64,000 nucleotides of DNA from Phoronis australis (taxonomy: Eukaryota > Phoronida > Phoronidae): assembly GCA_002633005.1 (NCBI GenBank), contig NMRA01000480.1, positions 193,547 through 257,546 of the forward strand, given 5' to 3'. The first letter of the stretch is position 1, and the number at the start of each line of letters is the position of its first letter. Below are positions 57,394-64,000 of this stretch, piece by piece. The translations under genes were made by a program, and so were the position numbers. The notes under the pieces are model-generated. The model did no database searches, was not told the DNA's origin, and was given only the letters and a program-made list of their open reading frames with translations.

Positions 57394-58429
57394 AGTCGAA
57401 TTATCTGTACGATGCCATAGATTTCAGGATATTTGGAACAAAATCAGTGAAGAAAATTCACCGATATTTTTAGTCTGTCGTCTGCTAAATTCCACCTAAT
57501 GAAAAGTAGGCCACAAATGATGGATTGCCTAAATAAAGTAGGTCGCGTCGATAGCACTGTCTATACTTTTCTAATCTTCGAGCGACATATTTTGATTAAA
57601 AATTAGATTCATAACTCAGGCACATACTCATGTTATCCTAGACAAGCAGTTAGCTCCGGTAAGTCTAGGTCTGTGTCCAAGTCAAATTAATGCATGGAAT
57701 TGGCCGTCATTCATTGCACCGTAAAGACATTTAAGTTAGGTCAACCTTCTAATGAACTTCACATTTTTGTAGCTTCATTGCACAACGGGAGCTTTCATTT
57801 ACTTTTAAACGTAGCATGATCACTAACCTGTGGTATGGTTACAAAAGATAACAAGTCTGGTGTAGTGGCAAAAGTGGCCATTTACAAAAATAACCAAACT
57901 TGTTTTTTAAAACTTCATAAATGCAAGTATCATGTTTGAACAACTGCAAAATGACTTCTCCCTAACTCCACAGGCGTATTGTATACTAGAGGTTCTCAAC
58001 AAAAAGTAATTCAACTGTACATTTTTTCGTGACAACAGCTCGAACAAGGCTTTGAGTTCAGTAATCTAGTGCCCCTCACTGTGCCAATAGCATCTGACAA
58101 TTTTGGTGAGAAATTCAGTTGATCGCCAGCCTATGGGTTCATGAATAACAAGAAAAATACCTCTGCTACGAAACAAAGGGATGTCCATTATAGGTCGAAA
58201 TAAACGAAAAATAAAAAATGTCCTTAAAAACAACTATTTCTGGGGACTGTCGTTTCACAATTCTTATGGCACAATTTCTTGAGCTATAGACTAAAATAAG
58301 CATTACCGACAACATGTTATTTGTCGGATAAAATGGCGGTTTGGAAACGCAGACGAAAGTGTGTCAAGAATGCTGGGTTCCGATTTGTCAGTGAAGCCGT
58401 CCGTCATAATCCTGGCGATAGGTCAAATG

Positions 58430-58890
58430 GTTGGATTTCAAAACCACCCACTTGCCAGTACTTCAATACCGTCGGCTGGACTGCAAAACCAAAAATAGCC
58501 GGTTATCAAACGTGCTGTCCGGACTTCAAAACGCGATGGCCTCACCCAAAAACCTAGTTGGCTGGACCCAAAACAGGATGGCCACTGCTATAGCCAGTCG
58601 GCCAGTTATCAAATACGACTGCCGGACTGCGTTAGTCTCGCTTTGAATGTCGTGAAGGATTCAAGTGACATCAAGTGTTTATTTTTCGTAACGTTTGTTT
58701 ATTTTGTTTAAAATCGGCGATTTGTTCGGCCACTGTGTTTGAGCACCGCCCAACCCGTTTTGAGGTCCGACCACGAAGTCAGAACACCGGCCACTGGGTT
58801 TTGCACTCCAGCCAGCCGGTGTTGAAGTCCAGGCAAGTGGTTTTGAAGACCGACCAAGTGTTAATTCCCAACTTGGTACTGTTTTCAAAA
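58430..58890. repeat. Degenerate ~24-bp tandem repeats in inverted arms
   Basis: The left arm (about 58430-58620) has repeats of the type ccggacttcaaaac / ggctggac..caaaac. The right arm (about 58735-58890) has the inverse type, ggttttgaagtcc / ccgttttgaggtcc. About 115 bp of different sequence lies between, so the block is a large imperfect palindrome made of short tandem units. Confidence 0.7.
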
Positions 58891-58980
58891 CGACGACAGA
58901 ATTTTCTTTATTACAAAAGAACGGGTACCATAGAATCATACTCACGAGCATCGCATCTTACACACGAACCAGCTACGAAT

Positions 58981-59415
58981 GTGCGCGGACCACAAAAATC
59001 ATACACACGAACACCAAATCATACACACGAACACCAAATCATACACACGAACACCAAATCATACACTCGAACACCAAATCATACACACGAACACCAAATC
59101 ATACACACGAACACCAAATCATACACACGAACACCAAATCATACACACGAACGTCAAATCAAACACACGAACACAAAAACATACACACGAACACAAAATC
59201 ATACAAAAAAGCATCGAATCACATGCACGAGCACATTTTCGTTTGGTATTTTGTGGGTATGATGCGGATGCTCGTGCGAATGATTTGTGTTGGTATTTGT
59301 GATTTTTGTGGTTCGTGCGCATGATGTTTGTTTGTATGCGTGACTTTTGGGTTCGTATGCATAATTCATAGGTTCGTGCGTGATTCTTGCGTAAGATGCG
59401 TATGATTCTAAGGTA
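58981..59415. repeat. 20-bp satellite with an inverted diverged arm
   Basis: The left arm (58981-59225) is about 11 units of acacgaacaccaaatcatac. The right arm (59230-59415) consists of diverged units of the reverse complement (ttcgtg.g.atgat..gtatg). The long THTNTKSY-type frame on the plus strand comes from the 20-bp repeat (60-bp triple unit) and is not considered a gene. Confidence 0.85.
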
Positions 59416-59472
59416 ACCCTGAAAAGGCGGAGAATTTTGCAAGAAAACGACGCTTATTAGATTGTTTTTCAC

Positions 59473-59610
59473 TTAAACGGCTGCAGCGGGCAAGGTGAGT
59501 GTCAGTTGACTCCCAGATTTTGTATGCACCCCGCCAGTCGTTAGCTCTGGATATTGATGTAAGTTTCACGGCGAGGTGACGAGCAGAACAACCCGGACTG
59601 TGTGGAATTT
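59473..59610. repeat. Dispersed ~140-bp repeat, copy 2
   Basis: Second copy of 56114-56250, starting ttaaacggctgc. It gives a view of this repeat without an adjoining transposon. Confidence 0.75.
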
Positions 59611-59729
59611 CGTCGCCAATGTGAGTAAATTATGTGTTTGATTTAGATTAATTGATTTTGAATGCTTTATAGAAGAAACCGGACTACCGTATTTAAAATG
59701 AATCAACAAGAAAAGCAAGTTTAGTTTAC

Positions 59730-60708
59730 CTGTCTATCAATGTCAGAAGCTTCCATGTTGTCAGCCATGTACTTTATGTCACCTATCACGCGCTTCATGT
59801 CACGGGACAGTTTTGCACGTTTTGCACCGATCTGGTTGTATTCGTTTGTCTCTCCAACACGCTGATGTTTCTCGCTGCCAAACATGGGATCTCCTTCCTC
59901 TCTTGCAAAACTGCTTCCAGTTAAAACGTCTTCTTTGATATTGCACGATCTTACGTACATTTCCCGAGGCTGTATCGGTCTTGGAAACATTAACATTTTT
60001 GGAAGAATAACCAAAAAAAGTGTTTTACATATTGGGCTCATAACATGTGTGTCTGGCCCGCGACAGTGAACGTTCAACACAACTACAGTGATGATAATGG
60101 AGCACGTGACCAGAGCCATCGTCAATACTAGAAATTTCCCAATAAGGGGCGTTACCAGTGACGTTGGTGGCATGATGTCCGTAAGTAGCAATACGAAGAC
60201 TGTAAGGGCGACAAAAATTGATATGCACATGGTAATTTTCTTCTTGGAATCTGATGGTAGATAAAATACACATCCTGTTAAAATCGACAATCCAAAACAC
60301 GGCGCAATGAGGTTAACTGTATAAAACAACGGTTTCCGCCTAAGTGTGATGTGAAATGTGATATCGGGATAAGGTTGCGGACAACAGGGGTAGTATTCTA
60401 TGTTTCTGCTGCCGGGTACTTCAAGGACATCCCACTCAGCACTTGCGGTAAATCTTGTCATGTCCACCCCTTCCGGTATTTCGTGTTTACCGCTTGCGTT
60501 GGGGTACAACTTGTGAAACAAATCCACTTGAGTGCCATCGTAGGACCAAACGCTGAATTTCATTTTACACCGTTGAATATCGAATGGGAAATATTCCACA
60601 TCGATTTCACAAGAACTCTTGTAAATAACCAAAGGATCCCATTCCACCAACCCTGTGCTATGAATTTTCGCTTTGGTGACAACATTCACGACGTAATTGC
60701 CGTCAGCG
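59730..60708 (-). CDS. Nicotinic acetylcholine receptor alpha-type subunit, large exon
   Basis: This exon encodes most of a Cys-loop ligand-gated ion channel subunit (plasma membrane). Exon borders are ttttttacag|C (60709/60708) and GACAG|gtaaac (59730/59729). Residue numbers run from the upstream Met codon at 60746. The Cys-loop is C46-x13-C60 with FPFD; loop B is WSYDG (67-71); loop C is YYPCCPQPY with vicinal C121-C122, the alpha-subunit hallmark. M1 starts PLFYTVNLIAP (139), M2 spans ~170-190, and M3 follows PLIGKF. A short M3-M4 loop ends in the amphipathic MKRVIGDIKYMADNM helix. The usual GEK before M2 is K168-K169-K170, and the 9' gate position is Val179 instead of Leu. The 5' exons (signal peptide, loops A, D, E) and the last exon with M4 were not found in the window. 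The frame is fully open with good borders, so an active gene is likelier than a pseudogene. Confidence 0.9.
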
Positions 60709-62550
60709 CTGTAAAAAATGATCGTAACAATTACTAAAATACGCATTTCGTCATGTTTAGCTTGCCTTTTAAACCCATAAAATCGGTATGTTAATATTAT
60801 TTGCGTTATAGAAATCTATTTCTGTTACCAACAAGAACGCCGAAACAGTCAGCAAACGTTTCAGAGCTCATTGCTTAGCCAGTCCTAAAATTAGCAAATT
60901 CGACAATAACACATGCATACATTGTTTGTGATTTGAGTTGATACCGGAAATGGAATCCTATCACACAATGGAATATTTAGACTAGACTACTCCTATCTAT
61001 TCAATATATAGCGAGAATCTGGCTTATGACTGGCAGTAAAGATGAGGTAGCGTAACTTAGCAGCACAGGGTGGTCCCTCAACACCGGCCTTAGCCTCGTT
61101 CCAGCATCCAGCGCGCAGTCGACTTCGTGAAATCCATAGCACATGGACCGTCAACTCCGAAATCTTTGATCTTATCCATAAGCCGTGACGTAACTGTTCA
61201 CTAGCGACACGTTTTCCTTCCAGCAAGTACGTCGTCTGCAAATCATGGTCGGCTACTGTGTGGTCGGGTGCCAAAAGTACCCACGGCAACAGAAGTTCTA
61301 CTATTGGAAGACTTTGAACAGCGTTTCATTTTGTTGTACTGGACAGCAAAATAGATGCAAGAATTTCCGGTCACGACACACTAACCGGAAGCAGAGTTTG
61401 CCTTGTTTAGAGGGTGGCGCCTCATCTATAGGATATTGGGCAAGAAAATGTCGGAGTTGCGAATCTGTTGTCTATAATCTAAGGTGAAATCAGAAAAAAA
61501 TAGTCAAGTTCCTGACTGCATTTTTGGAAAATACGAGTTGACTACTAGGTGTCATTTCATTATTACGCATTTACTACGAACTAACACCACCGCTGTACAT
61601 GTATATGCGAAAAGTGCGATTTCAAATGTTGTGCAGTTGTCCAGATGCCACCAACATGGATTTTAAAAAGACTAGAGAGAAGTATTGTGTTGAGGTAGCT
61701 GTTGACATGTCTTCGTATTATACAGCATATATGGTAATTAGCATAACTGTAATTCGCATAATAGTAATTATCATAATGACAATTAGCATAGCGATAATTA
61801 GCATAATGATAATTAGCATAATGATAATAAGCATAATGCATTATGCCCAGAGCAACAAGAAAATAAAAAATGAAAGCCCTCTGAAGAGCGACACCTGGTG
61901 AAAGACATTAGAAATTCAAAGGTGAGAATGACGACAAAACCAACATAAACAATGACGTCTCTGACACTTATTACACTGACGTATTAGATATCCCGTAAGA
62001 CCATCTATTTACGTACCAAATTTTATACGTTCAGTCAAAGAGTCGCGGAGCTGGAGCTCCACAAGCATAATTCAAAAAATGACCGTTACAGCTTGCGTTC
62101 GATTTCGCCCAAGAACAAAAGCCCTTGGGCTATTGACCAACTTAGGTAGAAAAACGTTGATCAGACGAAAACTGAGATCTCTAGAACAAATCTGATAGGC
62201 TAACAAAGCAGCTATAAATAAAGACAACAAAAGAGCAGTCACCTGAGCATTAAGAACCATTCCACGAGAAAATCAGAAGAAATGAAAAAATCACTCCAGG
62301 GTCATCTTCCATATTCAGTTTTAACTTTGTGTATGTGATCACAGTGAGGCACTGATACAAAAATCACTAATTTTACACTTATTGGCCTCTTGCTTTGTTA
62401 CCTACATGCCTTCAAAGGTTTACGAAGAAAATGAAAGTTTTTGCATAGAGAAAACAGCAATTTTCCAATATAAAAACAGGTAGATTGAATGCAATTAGAG
62501 AAAACACATAATGTGATTAGGAAGTGGAACATGAGGACTAACAAATAAAA
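60709..62550. other. Mostly gene-free flank of the receptor exon
   Basis: No further receptor exon was recognised on the minus strand. A degenerate ~15-bp array (ataattagcataatg variants) occupies about 61730-61845. A short frame starting MVGYCVVGC at 61245 was considered and not accepted as a gene. Confidence 0.5.
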
Positions 62551-62715
62551 TTGATATTGATGACTTCGCCGTATTCTTCACGTGACAGAGTAGGTAAATC
62601 CGTAATTGATATTAATGACTTCGCCGTATTCTTCACGTGACAGAGTAGGTAAATCCGTAATTGATATTAATGACTTCGCCGTATTCTTCACGTGACAGAG
62701 TAGGTAAATCCGTAA
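62551..62715. repeat. Three near-exact 55-bp tandem copies with E-boxes
   Basis: Units at 62551-62605, 62606-62660 and 62661-62715 are identical except at one position in the first copy. Each contains ttcacgtgacag, with a palindromic CACGTG core. The low divergence points to a recent expansion. Confidence 0.95.
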
Positions 62716-63855
62716 GCACTCTTTTGTTGTGTTAAAAGTGAGTGTCACTCAAGTGTATCTACAAGCCAGTTTGCGGGGCTGTGGACATTGAAATTTATGT
62801 TTTTGATTAGATCTGGACATGTGAACAAATTTTAAAAATCTCGAATGGACTCTTGTTCTAAAATAACCCAATGTTGCGTATTCTACATTTTTTTAAACGA
62901 ATGTGTTTCTAACTTTGTTACATTTAAGATTGTGTCAAGAAAGATAATTAATGGAAATCAACATTTTAATGACCATAATGGTGTCTGACATATCTATAGT
63001 ACCAGTTCACCCACTAAGGGTTAATAACTTATTGTGGGTCACAGGTTACGCATATACAAGTGATCTCATATTTGCCTAGTGCCAATACCCAAAACGGTTG
63101 ATGTTGTTAGAGACAATTTTTAGGCTGACATGAATAAATAATGTAATTTTCAATGAAAAAATCCGATTTATGAAATATTTCAAAAAAATTAAGCTTACAT
63201 TTATAAAAAATATTTTGAATAAAGGGTTCGATACTGTATGAAGCGGTCGAACCGAAATAATTTTTTACTTTGCAGCCAGATACCTACTTCACAGGAAAGG
63301 CGTCAATGTGTGGTATACAAAAATGAAAAAAAAAATCAAAATCGCATTGTGTACTCAAATGTTATCGCTATTTATGTGCCGAATTTTGACATTATTTCGG
63401 TTGAGTCGGCCATCTTGCAATGTCAGTAGCATTGGTTACGTACTTAAAGGGCTTAAACATTATTTTCACAATCATTCCAGCACTAAAATGGACTGTTCTA
63501 TAACCCCCTCGACCCCCTCACCCCTCGACCCACGATCCCCTCGACCCACAACCTCCTCGATCCACGACTTGTGGCAACAGAGGTATTTTTTGCTTTTTGC
63601 ATATTTCATAATCATATTACGTCGCCGAGTGACATTCTCATAACACAGACCTACGCGCGATTCTGCTCTGGCTCAAGTCTGGTGATTAAAAACAGTAAGT
63701 GGCGTGAGAACGTGATCTGAAATAGCGCATTGTGAGCGCGCCATCGTTGTCAAGGAAATAGTTCCATGAGCGGCTACCAATGGCCCAATTCTACTAACCT
63801 TGGCTTAATTAGATGTAAGAGTGGAAAACGATAACGACGCTTGAGTGCAGCATGC
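62716..63855. other. No recognised gene
   Basis: AT-rich sequence. A short C-rich run of ccctcgacccac repeats lies at about 63505-63570. No domain or splice-bounded frame recognised. Confidence 0.4.
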
Positions 63856-63953
63856 AAACGACGTTTCGATGTTAATTAAAAGTCATCCTCAGCTACAATT
63901 GTAGACAGAAATAAAATATCATTACAGAATTAGATTAATATTGAAACGTCGTT
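63856..63953. repeat. 14-bp inverted repeat, ~70-bp spacer
   Basis: aacgacgtttcgat (63857-63870) and attgaaacgtcgtt (63940-63953) are reverse complements at 13 of 14 positions. Possibly the edge of an element continuing past the window. Confidence 0.6.
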
Positions 63954-64000
63954 CTCAAATATGCATGTGCCATCGTTTCCTCGCTGGAAGCGTTTTGGCC

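Noticed and set aside
58675-59262. 195-residue plus-strand frame with THTNTKSY-type repeats
   Set aside because: The 20-bp satellite (60 bp = 20 codons) keeps the frame open; the flanking part is inverted-arm repeat, and no start context or domain supports a gene.
61245-61487. Frame beginning MVGYCVVGC, possible THAP start
   Set aside because: The C-x-x-x-C start is suggestive, but no F-x-x-P, Trp or C-x2-H follows in any frame, so the resemblance may be chance.
1-64000. CRISPR arrays, prokaryotic operons, ribosomal RNA genes
   Set aside because: The many tandem arrays lack the constant repeat/unique spacer pattern; no rRNA-like or operon-like sequence was seen.

Overview
The window reads as animal (metazoan invertebrate) genomic DNA. 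It has no bacterial-style operons. It has spliced exons with GT/AG borders, a TATA-box promoter, a poly(A) signal, a nicotinic-receptor exon, tRNA-derived SINE-like sequence, many minisatellites and several classes of eukaryotic transposon (Ty3/gypsy, Penelope-like, tyrosine-recombinase retrotransposon, TTAA-type DNA transposon). The mix suits a marine invertebrate such as an amphioxus, hemichordate, mollusc or cnidarian; the sequence alone does not let me choose. One 300-N gap and three isolated Ns show a draft assembly, so single-base frameshifts must be read with care.

Left part (1-22 kb). A dispersed repeat (1-365) and a ~300-bp satellite come first. A decayed minus-strand Ty3/gypsy element with two LTRs (1221-5529) interrupts the satellite. 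Next is a ~5-kb element (6141-11128) whose ends form the split direct repeats A1...B1-A2-B2 typical of Ngaro/PAT-type tyrosine-recombinase retrotransposons; it carries a DIRS-like RNase H remnant. It appears to sit inside an inverted copy of the 1-365 repeat, so position ~318 is a candidate empty site. Further right are fragments of a Ulp1-like/PHD transposon protein, an SGNH-hydrolase-like domain and a Penelope-like GIY-YIG endonuclease.

Middle part (24-38 kb). A minisatellite and a 290-bp long inverted repeat precede the main host gene I can assemble: four exons (26468-26500, 33127-33302, 35010-35245, 37191-37318) with compatible splice phases. They encode a predicted 190-residue secreted protein with a signal peptide, an unrecognised two-cysteine domain and a Thr/Gly-rich tail. 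A TATA box lies upstream and AATAAA downstream. Its introns hold a tRNA-type SINE, a THAP-like fragment, a LINE RNase H fragment and tandem repeats.

Retroelement cluster (37.9-45.5 kb). Penelope-like fragments lie head-to-head at both edges. Between them is the integrase end of one LTR retrotransposon, with a Ty3/gypsy element (39929-44359) inserted just downstream. That gypsy copy has two identical 163-bp LTRs and a perfect 5-bp target duplication, but its reading frames are badly broken.

Right part (50-64 kb). Two related ~1.65-kb copies of a TTAA-flanked, Kolobok-like DNA transposon carry remnants of convergent reading frames (one THAP-like). After them come satellite arrays with inverted arms and a large exon of a nicotinic acetylcholine receptor alpha-type subunit (59730-60708, minus strand) whose pore-lining residues are unusual. 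The other exons of that gene were not found in the window.
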